From IMG/VR virus record IMGVR_UViG_3300025009_000102, positions 1-63,571 of that record: DNA of 63,571 bases; one strand, 5' to 3'. The position numbers were made by a program, and so were the translations under genes. Below, piece by piece: positions 14,617-26,100 of this stretch (within the stretch, counting starts at the first letter, position 1; every line of letters starts with the position of its first letter). The stretch is from a virus. The notes beneath the pieces were generated by a model. It was not told where the DNA came from and did no database searches. It saw only the letters and a list, made by a program, of their open reading frames with translations.

Positions 14617-15266
14617 AAGTCTTCTCCGGTCCAGTTGTCCAGCTTTGGCTCTTGAGTGGATTTTCTTGCTATAATTCCAGGTTGACCCGTTGTTATGGGG
14701 GATGAAGAGTCATCATAGGTTTGCGCCGTTCCACCATTGACAGTTGCAGATAGAGTTGTTGTGCTGCTACCTGTAGCAGACAGACAAATAACATCATTTA
14801 GCACTGGCGTTTCTGTTAGTGTTAATAAGCTTGTGTCGGTGCCCGCAACCGTCTTTATTAGCGAGTATGTACCGTTTATCTGTAGCAATGTATAGTTCGT
14901 TTTGGTACTTGCTGCTGTACTGTGCCTTACTGTAACACCAGCGTAGCCGCTGGTAGTGCTTAATGTCCCGCGAATCTCCGCGCAAGATTTATGATTTGCG
15001 GTAAATGTATCAGCCGACCAGTATGCGTATCCTGTCCTATTGCTTGGAGTAGTAGCCTCATTGATCCATATAAGAAAATTACCCCAAAAACCGTCAGGCG
15101 CAGAGTTATGTGTCCAGTTCCCGGAAAGCGCAGCCCCATTCGCCCCGGTGAACGAGTCGGAAACATAGACCCCTGTTCCCTCTCCAAACCCAACTAGCAC
15201 CGCCGAGTTCAACGGTGCTACCATAAACAGCAGTATCAATACCAGTAAAGATAGAATTTTCATCAA
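14613..15266 (-). CDS. secreted-type LamG/concanavalin-like carbohydrate-binding protein
   Basis: This 217-aa protein has a signal peptide (residues 3-21, ILSLLVLILLFMVAPLNSA). The mature domain has the pattern of concanavalin/LamG-like sugar-binding jelly rolls: DSFTGANGAALSGNWT near the start, YAGVTVRHSTA in the middle and a terminal KLDNWTGEDL. It is probably a host-surface or fibre-associated lectin-like protein. ATGA overlaps couple it to the genes on both sides. Confidence 0.65.
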   Translation of the reverse strand: MMKILSLLVLILLFMVAPLNSAVLVGFGEGTGVYVSDSFTGANGAALSGNWTHNSAPDGFWGNFLIWINEATTPSNRTGYAYWSADTFTANHKSCAEIRGTLSTTSGYAGVTVRHSTAASTKTNYTLLQINGTYSLIKTVAGTDTSLLTLTETPVLNDVICLSATGSSTTTLSATVNGGTAQTYDDSSSPITTGQPGIIARKSTQEPKLDNWTGEDL

Positions 15267-16681
15267 TTCCTTGTCTCCCTGTAGTAGATAGAACCAGACA
15301 GAAAGTTCACTGTTCCGGTCGGCGCTCCAAGGACGACCATCACCCAGTCATCAACATCGATACTTGGGTTCGACAGCGTTCCGTCATCAGTAGCACCATC
15401 GGAGTCAGCGGTTATTGCAGCGTCGACAGTGGCACATGTCGTGCCGGTAGATGAGCATTCCTGGATGTCAACCGATATAGACGTTCCTCCTATGGTGATC
15501 ACGTGGATATCGGTGATTGTCATGCCAACCTGAGCCTTGAATAAGAAAAAGTCGTCAGCATCGACAGGGGTTTTGACCACGAAGTCGATCTGTTTTAGCG
15601 GTGATATCGCATATTCAGCGCTGGTATAGAGTACGAGCTGACCACTGGATGTATCAACAGCAACCTCTCCAGCTGCGTTAACTGTCGGTGCAGTACCTTG
15701 AGGGAGTGCGAGTGACCCAGTGAACACCGGGTCGGCCAGTGGGGCCTTGAGGGCCAATTGGTCAAAAACCTTATCAGCTGACCAGATGTAGGTAGTATCG
15801 CCATTTCCCTTCGTGTCGTCAATGATACCTTCCAGGGTTGATGTCCAGGCGAATGTCCCGACGCCAGTCGCCTGCATGATTTGATTGTCTGCGGTGGGCA
15901 GAGCGACACTGGTATCCCAGGCACTGCCGGTTGAGATCGGTATACCAACACCAGGGTAGACCATACCGCCCGACCCTGCCTCGTCCCTTACCTCCTGAAT
16001 CGCCAATTGCACATTGGTTGCGGCAATTGTTCCGTTCGGTGTAAAGGTAACGCCAGACGCAACCTGATCACCAGTGTTCGTCCCTGAGGTGTTTCCGATT
16101 ACCGCTTTCTCGGCATCGGTCACATAGTTGTCGTCAGCGCCAAGCGCTGCGGCGAATGTTGCTGGATCAGTCCACCCCCCAGTTCCATCCGCATCGAAGT
16201 TAAATAAGTAATTGTTTCCCCCAGCAGGGGCGGGAGGGAACCTCAGCGATACTATTGCAGATGGGGTTGCAGCCGGTAACCATCCTGCTGTATAAATAGG
16301 ATCAGTGTTCGTATAAAGCACCAAAGCGCCCTGGGTCGTGTTCGCCACACCGGCGGAAATGGTTCCACCAGATGCTGTCACGTTTCCAAAGGTCACATTA
16401 TCAGTCGCTTCAAGATCGCCAATCCTTGACTTCTCGGCATCGGTCACATAGTTGTCGTCAGCACCAAGTACTGCGGCGAAGTACGTTTCGAGCCAGGTCT
16501 TAATAGTCGAAAGGGCGAGCCAGTTGTTCGCGGTGGCTGCTCCATTCTCGGTGTACAGGATCTCAGTGCCATCAATCGATGCGTCCTCCGTAACACCGGT
16601 CACCGGGTCTTTCCAGCCAGCGCCAAAAACAGGAGACGATAAATACAGGCACATAGCCATTATCAATAATATTTTTTTCAT
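15263..16681 (-). CDS. fibre-like repeat protein with signal peptide, 472 aa
   Basis: The first 20 residues are a signal peptide (KKILLIMAMCLYLSSPVFG). The mature part has phage fibre features: two copies of LGADDNYVTDAEK(S/A)xIG about 90 residues apart, SGTNTGDQ, repeated short beta segments and a LALKAPLADPVFTGS fibre motif near residue 310. The C-terminal 110 residues form a compact domain that may be the receptor-binding tip. It is likely a side fibre or a fibre-derived exported adhesin. It overlaps the 49-codon gene upstream by 4 bases. Confidence 0.65.
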   Translation of the reverse strand: MKKILLIMAMCLYLSSPVFGAGWKDPVTGVTEDASIDGTEILYTENGAATANNWLALSTIKTWLETYFAAVLGADDNYVTDAEKSRIGDLEATDNVTFGNVTASGGTISAGVANTTQGALVLYTNTDPIYTAGWLPAATPSAIVSLRFPPAPAGGNNYLFNFDADGTGGWTDPATFAAALGADDNYVTDAEKAVIGNTSGTNTGDQVASGVTFTPNGTIAATNVQLAIQEVRDEAGSGGMVYPGVGIPISTGSAWDTSVALPTADNQIMQATGVGTFAWTSTLEGIIDDTKGNGDTTYIWSADKVFDQLALKAPLADPVFTGSLALPQGTAPTVNAAGEVAVDTSSGQLVLYTSAEYAISPLKQIDFVVKTPVDADDFFLFKAQVGMTITDIHVITIGGTSISVDIQECSSTGTTCATVDAAITADSDGATDDGTLSNPSIDVDDWVMVVLGAPTGTVNFLSGSIYYRETRN

Positions 16682-16827
16682 GTTGCAATTACCTCTATTG
16701 GATCACCGTTAACATCGAGAATATTATCCCCATCCAAGTCTGGCCAGTACTGAGGTTCTGGTGGGTCTGGAGGGGGTCCGCCAAGGCCGATGACTGACCT
16801 GGTGATAGACTTCGTAGATCTCAGCAT
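16678..16827 (-). CDS. 49-aa protein with calcium-loop-like motif
   Basis: This short ORF fills the gap between two tail genes: ATG at 16827, TGA overlapping the next ATG (16678-16681). After a basic N-terminus and a proline stretch (GGPPPDPPEP), the sequence DLDGDNILDVNGD has the Asp/Asn/Gly spacing of thrombospondin-type-3 or dockerin calcium loops. It could be a detached linker of the neighbouring fibre. Confidence 0.5.
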   Translation of the reverse strand: MLRSTKSITRSVIGLGGPPPDPPEPQYWPDLDGDNILDVNGDPIEVIAT

Positions 16828-16828
16828 A

Positions 16829-17086
16829 TTATCTCACAAAGTGAAATGTTGCAGCACCGACCGCCTCAACCTCCCCGCCAGAGGGGATTGCATAGACTTC
16901 ACCAGCTACCATCGTTATTGTTTCGATCACACCGTCAGGAAATGTAAGGGTGAAATCTCCGCCGACAGCACAGCAGAACATCGTGCAAAATTTAGCACCA
17001 TCTGCAGCCGCTATATTCACCTGGCCGGAATGCAGGGGGAATGCCGGGAATAATTGACCATTTGGAAATAAAAATTTTGTACTCAT
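16829..17086 (-). CDS. small fibre-locus protein, 85 aa
   Basis: A beta-rich protein with a CTMFCCAVGG cluster and a repeated hydrophobic/Gly pattern, no signal peptide. No family is assigned. Its position between the giant protein and the fibre genes suggests a minor virion or fibre-attachment protein. Confidence 0.55.
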   Translation of the reverse strand: MSTKFLFPNGQLFPAFPLHSGQVNIAAADGAKFCTMFCCAVGGDFTLTFPDGVIETITMVAGEVYAIPSGGEVEAVGAATFHFVR

Positions 17087-17141
17087 TTAATTGCTCCTTG
17101 TGTGTATTACATAGAAAAGATACGTATTCCGGGCAGTGTAA

Positions 17142-20100
17142 TCAATCCCGACCTGTAATTTGGTTGTACCGCTTATTAAACTCCACCTGAATCGCATTGA
17201 TTCTCTCGTCGATTTTCCCGGCATCCTTGCCGTTGGCTTCGATCTGCTTCTTCATTTTATGCAGTTCATCCAAGCGCTTCTCTGTATCCTGGAATTTTCC
17301 GACCAGTTTATATACCGGTTCCCTAACAAGCGAAGGACGCTCCTCCCTGGTGGCGTTCTTGAGTTCGAGGACGAAGGTTTTCATCTCATCCCTGTTCTCT
17401 GAATAAACTCTTCGGTCAATACTCTCTGGCATAACTCCTGCAAACCTCCTAATGATCGGTACGTTCTTGATTGATACATCACCCTCGGCGATTGCGAACG
17501 GCAGGTTGAGGGTATCTTTTACCACCCGACCAGCACCACCGGCAATAGTCTCAAGGACCATTTCTATCGATTCCGGGGAGACGGATATCATCCCCTCCCT
17601 GAACTTACTCCCGCCGGTCATCTCGTTCAGCCACTTCGTGACCTCCCTGGACACCGGGTTGACATCCTTATAGTATCGCTCACTGTCAGGTTGATTCATC
17701 CATGGGTTGAGCGGTGGCATGAGGTTTCCGCCGTGCCACGCCTTGTTCTCGATGATCTGCGCCATCGGGTCAAGCACGGTTGGCATTACCGTCTGGAGTA
17801 ACGTTCCAGCTGCAAGCGGATTGAGGTTGTTCATCACCGTCGTACCCCACCTTAATCCAGCCTCGACCGGGTTTCCGCCGCGAAGTATCGTGGCTATCTC
17901 GTCACCGAATTTAAAGAAGATGTTATACCCGTATGCCATTGGGAACCTGACATGCAATCCATCCCCACCAGGAACAAAGAAGATCATATTACGCTCAAAG
18001 AGTCCGGGGTTTGTCCTCTTCAGCTTGTCGTATCGGCTCTCACCGTCTTCATCGTCGCCACCAGCTGCAGCGCCAAGCAGATTGACCGCTATGCCAAGAC
18101 CAACGATGCCGGTAACAATCTTCTGGACCTTAGCGGATGACGAAACAGCCTGCATCATCCTGATGTTGCCCTGTATTCCTGCGTTCGCGAACATCCATGC
18201 GGCGTTGATTGTCGGGCCTGCCGTTCCGTGTTTTGTGAAGTCGATGGTGAGGTTTGAGGCTATCCTGCCAGCCTGCAGCTTGTCTGTGCCACGATCTACC
18301 AGGGCCTTGTAGGTAGCAACCCTGACACCGTTTTCTACAGACAGATTGACGCTTTCGATGAAATTACCAAGCCTCTTGAAGTTTTCCCGGACCTTGTGTC
18401 CGCCCTCCTTGGTCGCGATATCGTATTCAATCTGTTCGGCCAGTTGCTTCACATCCTCATACGACTGCGCCCACCCCATGACAACACCATGAGCTGCGGC
18501 GTCCTTATAGATTGCACCCCATTGGCCAGACGGCTTGCCACGCTCTTCCCGGTATATCCCAGCGATAGCATGGCGAATGTTGCCAAAAACCTTCATCTGT
18601 AATCCAGACGCCTCAGTTCCTGACATATTCACGAATGCGGTCTGGAGATCTCTCGTGAAGTTTGGCAATGCAAACTCCGGGGTGAGACTGGTGTTGAGCC
18701 TGGCGAGTATCCTGGTGATTACCCTGGACGCCTTGAGTACCGGGCCTGGATCGGTAGTTTGGCGGTTAAGCGCCTCCATAAATCTTACCGCCTGTGGATT
18801 ATCTTTAGCAACTTCAATGATATGCTTAACGCCATCGACCTTGACGTATGTCTGGTATCTGAGGTCGATCTGTTGGTCAGGATAAAACCTGATATTCCCC
18901 TCGTGGTCATGGTACGGTGCCTTGGCCATTTGCGCGATAGACCACAGCTCCTCGTTAGGGTTGGCCGTCACCATGTCATAAAGCGCTCTTTCTGCTTCGA
19001 GTTTCAGCCGCCTCGATAGGGACGCCTGGTATCTGTCGACAATATGGGCGAGGATATTCACGACGGCCTTGGTTGAGCCAGCGGCTACCTGGGCCTGCGG
19101 GGGCTTGCCAAGTGGACCCCTGCCCGACCTTCCGGTTGGTGCCTTGCCCTCGTCGACCTCCTCCCGGAACAACGGGACATGGTACTTGTACCGACTGGAA
19201 ATATTGGTGTACTCTTCGTCGGTAAGGTCGCCAGAAGAATAGGCTATTCTCAGGGCCTCTTCGTTGATCGCCCTGATCTTCCGTGCTGCCTCGTTCATGG
19301 CGGTATGGCCAGCCCACTGTTTAACAACCTTCTTCGCTTCGGCATCGGTCATACCGGACAACTTGCCCTTCCTGGAATCCCATTCATTGACGATAGACTC
19401 GCGCTTGCCGAGACGGTAGTACATATTATCGAGTCGCTTCTGCCAGTAAACGTCGGTGCCCTTGGCTATCTCCGCCGGGGTCCACTGCCTCGCCTGGAGA
19501 TCCGCCGCTATCTGGTCGATCTGTGCCCGCTGACCGGCGATCACTCCGCCCATCCTTTCGAGCATACTTACCAAATTATCGCGCTTCTCATCCAGCGCCC
19601 TGCTGTTCATGACAAAGTCATCTTGGATGTCGCCAAGTTCGCCCTGCCACTGTTCCCTCTCTTTGTCAGTCATCTGGGCCATCAGCGCATCGATGTAGCC
19701 ACGGGCGTTTGCCCTGCGCATCTGCAGGTTTCTCTCTGGGGCATGCTCTGCGTGCAGGAATTCCTGGACATCCTCAAGCTTGAGTTTGGAGTCGACGATA
19801 AATTGGATAAGCGGCTGGTAAACGTCGATGTCAAATCTCTTCACCTCTGCGGCTAGACGCTTACCAACGAGTCCACGGATAGTGGAGTAGTCCCTCGATG
19901 TAGGTTGCGGTCCTATGCCCTGCTGGACCCTCTCAATTGCCTTGTCCTGATTGTAGAGCCAGGTAGCGAACTCGTCAAACCACCCCTGGAAATCAAACTG
20001 TCCCTTTATCCTATCCAGGAAAGAGATCGATTGAGGCTGCGATGGTGCGTGAATAATACTCCCAGGTATCGATGGGTCGTATTTCGTGAGAAGAACGTCC

Positions 20101-23100
20101 TGTGGATCTTCGCCGAATTTAAGCAATCCCTCACCTCTGAGCATAGCCTCCATATGCTGCCACGGCGGGATGCTGCGACGCTCGGCCTGAGACAGTTTTT
20201 GCCTTGCCTGTACCAACCTGGCCGATACCTCCCCAGTGAGCAATCGGTAATCTCGAAACCCAGCGCCCACCGGATCGTCGGTTAGCTGGATATGCTCAAC
20301 AGCCAGCCTATCGCGAATCTGTCTCAGTGAAGAATACGTTGCCCTTTCTTCCTGTGACAGTTGCCCGAATTTTGACTTATTGGCTATCTCGGTCAGTGCG
20401 CCGTTTATCAGGACGATTCTCCTGATCAGCATCTCTGCCTTAATTTGGATCTTACCGTATTGCGTTTCGAAAGAACCGCCCCTCGCGAAGTTTTCTATAT
20501 CCTGAATGATATGCTGAACTTCGTGGATAACTGTTGACTGTATCTCGTCAGGTGACAGGGATTGATTGAGGAGAAGTATTCTCTTCTCGAAATCCCACGC
20601 CCCAAGCTGCCCAGGTTTCGCCTTTATCGGAGTCACCTTGACGGTTTTCAGTTGCGGATAGAGAGAGTAGATGGTTGGGTGCTTGTAGAGCTTCGAGATA
20701 CTGATCGCCTCGCCAGGTTCAAGCTTACCGTATTGATTGACATCAACCTTGCCCTCGGAGTCGTCTATCTCATACTGCCATTCGCCTGGGATCATCTCCC
20801 ACCAACCTGTTTTCCGCCATATCTCTGAGCGATCAATACCATCTTCCTTCATGGCCTTGGCCTCGACGAGGGTGCTTATGCGTTCGTTTTTTGGCACAAA
20901 ACCATTTTTAACTGCCACTATAAACTGGCCAGTCCTGCCAACGAATTCGTATTTCCCTGGATACTTCTCAGTTAAATATGCAATCCCTGCGTCTATATCC
21001 TCTTTCGTAGTAGAGGCGAGAGCGCTCTGACTACCAGCCATCTGGAACTTAACCAGATCATCTTCGCTGAAAAACGTCTCGGTGTTACCCCTGGCTTCCC
21101 TGCGAATAGCCAGGTCGGCGAGGGCCTTGAAATCCTGTTCGTTGAAGATCTTGTACGAAACACCGAACCTGGTAATGAAGTTCTTGATCATGGCGATGAT
21201 ACGGCGAACCAGGCCGATATCCTCGGAGGTGCTTACCATGTAGGCCAGTACTTCCTCAGAATAATTCTCTGGGGTGGTGTCTTCCGGGACTTGCGCCATT
21301 GCTCGACGGATAGCTTCGCCGGTCCTTGACTGCTCATCGGCTCTTCGCATGATGGTCTTTTTGATCATCTGGAATTCGGCGTTACCCTGCATCATCCTGC
21401 CGATATGAGTGCCGATGGCGTGACGGAGGGAACCCCATAACTCGCCATCGGGAATATTCTCTGGAACGAGGATGGTTTTTCCCGGAACCTCTATACCGAT
21501 AGGACGGTTACCCTCACCCATCTCGGCCAGGGAATAGCCCATTCCTTCAAGTTCTTTCATAGCCTCGTCGTTACTCATAAGCACCACCTTGCCACTGCTT
21601 ACCAGGCGTTTTGCTACACCGGCCTGGTCGCCATTGAGCGATCCGAGTAACCTACCGAAAGCCTCGGTTGGCGTCTGTGACACACCGCCGCGCTTAGTCT
21701 GTTGTAGTTTTATGCCGGGTTGTGCCTGTTCTGTCGCGACTCCCGCTTTAAGTGGCGCGAATACTGCAGCGATCACCTGGTTGTTCCTGGTACTCCAATA
21801 TCCAGTATATCCTGAATCCCTGATCAGCCTTTCATAGATGTTCATCTTATCGGCGAAAGGATTACCAGCCCTTTCCTGCGCGGCCTGCGCCATCAGTCCG
21901 TCCGGGTCAGCTTGAAAGTCGTAGAGATTTTCAGCCTTAACCGTAACGTCGTACCGGTACTGACCGAGGCCAACCTCCTTCACGTATCCGCCACCGACAA
22001 CCCCATAGTATGACCTGTCTACCCAGTTTTCCGGATCTCCAGCCTTCCTTCGCGCCTCAGCCCCAGCTATCCCTGTGCTATACTTGGCGGGGTCTATGGT
22101 CTTCAGCCCAGAAATCTTCGACCAGTGCGCGAGCGTAACGTTGCCGTTTTGGTCAACCGGCAGTGTCAATTGCGCCATCTGGAATTTTGGCTCACCTCTT
22201 GACACGATATCGCTAACTTCATCTGCGGACAGGAGGCGATTTACCTTCATCGCACCGCCTATAATCCAGGCACCACCCTGCATCTTATTAGTTTTGAATC
22301 GATAGAATCCACCAGATGGTATCCTCTCTCGAATATCGCGTGTAGAACTGGCGTCAGCTTCCCCCTGGTAGTTGCGATCAGCCGATATTTCCACCTCTGC
22401 CCATACCCTGTCGGCCTGCATCGTCCCATCTTTTTTCATTAAATGTGGCGCGGTCGGGAGAACCCCAGCATGCCAGCCTGGTCTGGTCGCATACCCTTTT
22501 GTCGGGATAAATTCAGCCTGTATCCACCTCCCTATCGGAGTGGGGGTATTCTTCCCGATAAATAAGGGGAATATCTGGCCTGGCGATTTACTGCTGGTCC
22601 TGAATAGTTTGTATGCAGTGATAGATTTTTTCGGTGTTGGTGCCGGTGAGAAGGACTCCTCGCTCGTCACTACGCCACCGCCAAATCCAATTGCATTATC
22701 GCTGTCGAGAGGAACCCTGCTGCCAATATCCTCGCCGGTAAATTTGGCTATGGCTTCGGCTTCTCGCTCTCGCTGGGTAAGCTGTTTTCCGGAATATCGT
22801 TCGAGGACTTTCTCAAAATCTGCCCGCCGATCACGAATCCACGATTGTAGATCGGGTTGTCCTGCGAGGCTTCTGTGATTAATAACCGCCTGCCCTTCCG
22901 GGTCTTCGTTCCAGTTGTGGTCGTATCCATATTCCCCCTGTGCCCAAATAGAATTGGCATCCTTTATTGCAAGTGAATCTAAGTTGTTATCTATAAACGA
23001 TTGGACATTACCCAAGAAGATCGAGTCTTCTATATAGGGAATTCTCGTTTCGTCGTTTCGGAAATTGATAATTGTTATCTCGTTTTCGCCGGTCCTGGTA

Positions 23101-26100
23101 TACCCAGCTCCATCACCAACGAACATACTAAGCCTTTGGAGGATCTTCTCATTATCAGCCGGGGTGATCGGCTTATCGAATGCAACCACAACTCCACGTG
23201 CGTTAGGTCCGCCGCGCACTACCGTACCGGGGTTTTTCGCTGAATGCTCCATGGCGTCGTTCAGGTTCTCAAACTTACCATTCTTGATAACCTTGCCTGA
23301 CGACTCATTCACAACCCGGAACATCTGCTCTTCAACTGCAGCCTTCGACGACATGGCGAATTGGTTCGCCCTGAACCACGGCACCGCATCTTGTTTGAAG
23401 ATATACTGGACAGCTCTTGCGTACATCGACACGTTACTAACCGGGATTTCCCTATTCACCCTGGCCGGGATCAGGTGGCTAATGTTGTTAGGGTTAACAC
23501 CACCGGCATACGCCCCCTCCCCTGGGGTAACGTATGCGATATGGACACCAACCTTATGGGCGAGGGTGTCGGCGTCGTCCTGAACGATAATCCTCCTTGC
23601 CTCGTCGGTGAACATGCGCTTGACCATCGGCGATGCACCAAGGATCTCATGAGAAAGTTTCGTGCTTGGTACTGCCTCCCAGGTAATAACCTGGATATTC
23701 TTTTGAATAAAGTGACTGAAGTCTGCAGCTGACTTGTTGGCGTTCTCTGTCGCTTTCTCGCTCGAAAGATTAAGGGCGTTCTTTCTCCAGATATCCCTAT
23801 GCTTGGCCAGACCTTCTTTCTCAGTTGGGAGAACAAACCTACCCTTATCGTCAACCGATGCAAGCCCAGCGCCTATCGACTCCGCCCACGTATCCGCCTT
23901 CACCTGTGGGTCTTCATACCGGGCCTTCATGGCGCTCCATATTGCCGCCTGCACCTGGAACGGGGTCCAGTCAGTTCCATCCTTTTCATTCATCCTGTCG
24001 GCGAGCCTGACTATTTCTTTTTCTGAAAAAGAATATTTTCCAGTTCCTTTATCGTTCGATGCGACATTCAGATCATACCCGAATGCCCGGAGCATCCATA
24101 GGTCAATGGTTGCCTTCCTACCCATCTCTCGAAGGATGTTGCGGTCCAGTGTCATCTTTGCCACGGAGCCAGGTTTCGACACAATTATTTCGTGTAGCAA
24201 GTTGAGGTAGAACGAGTTGGTCTTCCTCCCCTCGTAAGGGAACGGCTTGTTGTCGTACAGGGCACCAATAGCTTTTTTATCCTGCTCTGCGGTCTTGACC
24301 TTGAAGTCCTCCCTGGGAGTGCCAGAGGTGTACTGAATCCAGGCGCTTATTGCAAACGTCGTATTGGTGTCAACCCTTGCCTGCGGTGAGTATATGGCGA
24401 TCAGCTGAATGAACTTCTCGGCCTTGGCTACGTCTCCCTGCATCAGCTCCATAATTGCGTCTGCAGACTTCTCGTACCAGTACCGACCAACCTTTCCCTC
24501 ATCGACCAGGGAAGCAACGGTATCGCGCATCTTAACCAGATCTTCCGGGGTTTTCACCCAGCTCGGGGCACCCTTGTATTGCCCACCGGCAGTCGTTTCC
24601 GGCTCCCAGTCTTTGTAGTTATCGAGTGTGTCGTCGGCGAAAAGCGGATGTTTCGTGAGGATATCGTAGCCCTCCTTGAGGAGTGGCCTGACCTTCTCAC
24701 CAAACTCCTTGACCATCTCGACGGACCATGTGGCGATATCGCGAACACCCCGCTCAAAGTACGCCCCACCGACAACGATCAGGTCGGACAGTGCTTCTGG
24801 GTCAACACCGGAGTTCAATTGGCCACGTTTCCCTTTCATCCTGGCGCGGGCCTTGTCAACCTTGGCTTTGGTGAATATCTTGTTCCCGCTGAATTCTTCC
24901 TCGTTATTGTTGTTGACTTTCTCTTCTCGGTTTATTAAAGTACTTACTGAAAGAGAACCCTTTTCAGAGGAGGTTGATATGGAAGTGTTTTTAGAATCCG
25001 GTAATGATACGTTTGTTCTGGATACGAAATCAAAGAGAGTTTTTTTGGTGGACGGTGACAGTCGATCTGAGGTCACAGATCCGGCAACTAAGCTTAAAAT
25101 CTTGGCAGAGTCGTTCGCAAGGTCGGAAAGTCCAGACCGGAAGTCGTCGACCGACTGATCACTTTTTCCCCTCGCCAACGAGGCGGCGGCAGCATAGCCA
25201 CGGTCCATGAGATTATTCAGCATGTCGAGCGTGGCTGTCTTTGTTTCTTCGTCAAAATTGTCGTGAGTCAAATGGCCAATGACTTTGTAGAGGCTATGGA
25301 GTTTCTTCTTAGCCTCAATCATTGGTTCGGTATTGAGCTGAAGCTCATAGATATGCCCGTTTTCTGCCCTCATAGTGAGCTGCATATCCTGGTAACCGCC
25401 GATACTTTCCTGGTCATACCTGTTGTTCCATGACAGGACATCGTCCTGCTTCTGGATCTTACTGAAAGCCTCCTTCATGGACTTGTAATCCGGGTACACC
25501 ACGGTTGTAGCAACGATATCGTCGACCATGGAAACATTTCCGCCGTATTTGTTCTTCAGCTTTAACTCGGCGGTTTCCCTCTTTTTCAATCCGTCGGCAA
25601 AAGGACGAAGCTTCACCTTGCCATTGGTTTCATTGGCGAGTTGAGTCACCCTTTCATTAATTCCACCGACCGCCTCCCGCGCATTCTGATACAGGGTATC
25701 CATGTTTTTACTGACAGACTTACTCTGGCGGATCTTCGAAACCGCCTCCACCTCTGCGTGTTTTGCCCCACGGGATGATAATTCTCTGAGGGTGGTATTT
25801 CCATCAATAACCTTCATGGTTCCGTCGTCCCTGACAACAACTTTAAGCGGGCTTCTCTTTGGACCAGCACCCTCTTTCGCCGCATCCATGCGGGTTTGAG
25901 CTGAACTTAGTTTCTCCTGACTTATCTCTTTGTTGATAGGGATAAGCTTCGAAATCTCTACGGTTTGACTATTGGGGTTTTTCTCAAAGTAGTCACTGGA
26001 GGAGCTATCCTCCCGACTCTTCAGTTTAACCTCAGTATCGTTCTCTGGCATTTGCTCCAGTATCGACGCAGACTCCTGGGCGGATCTCCATGGTCGTGAG

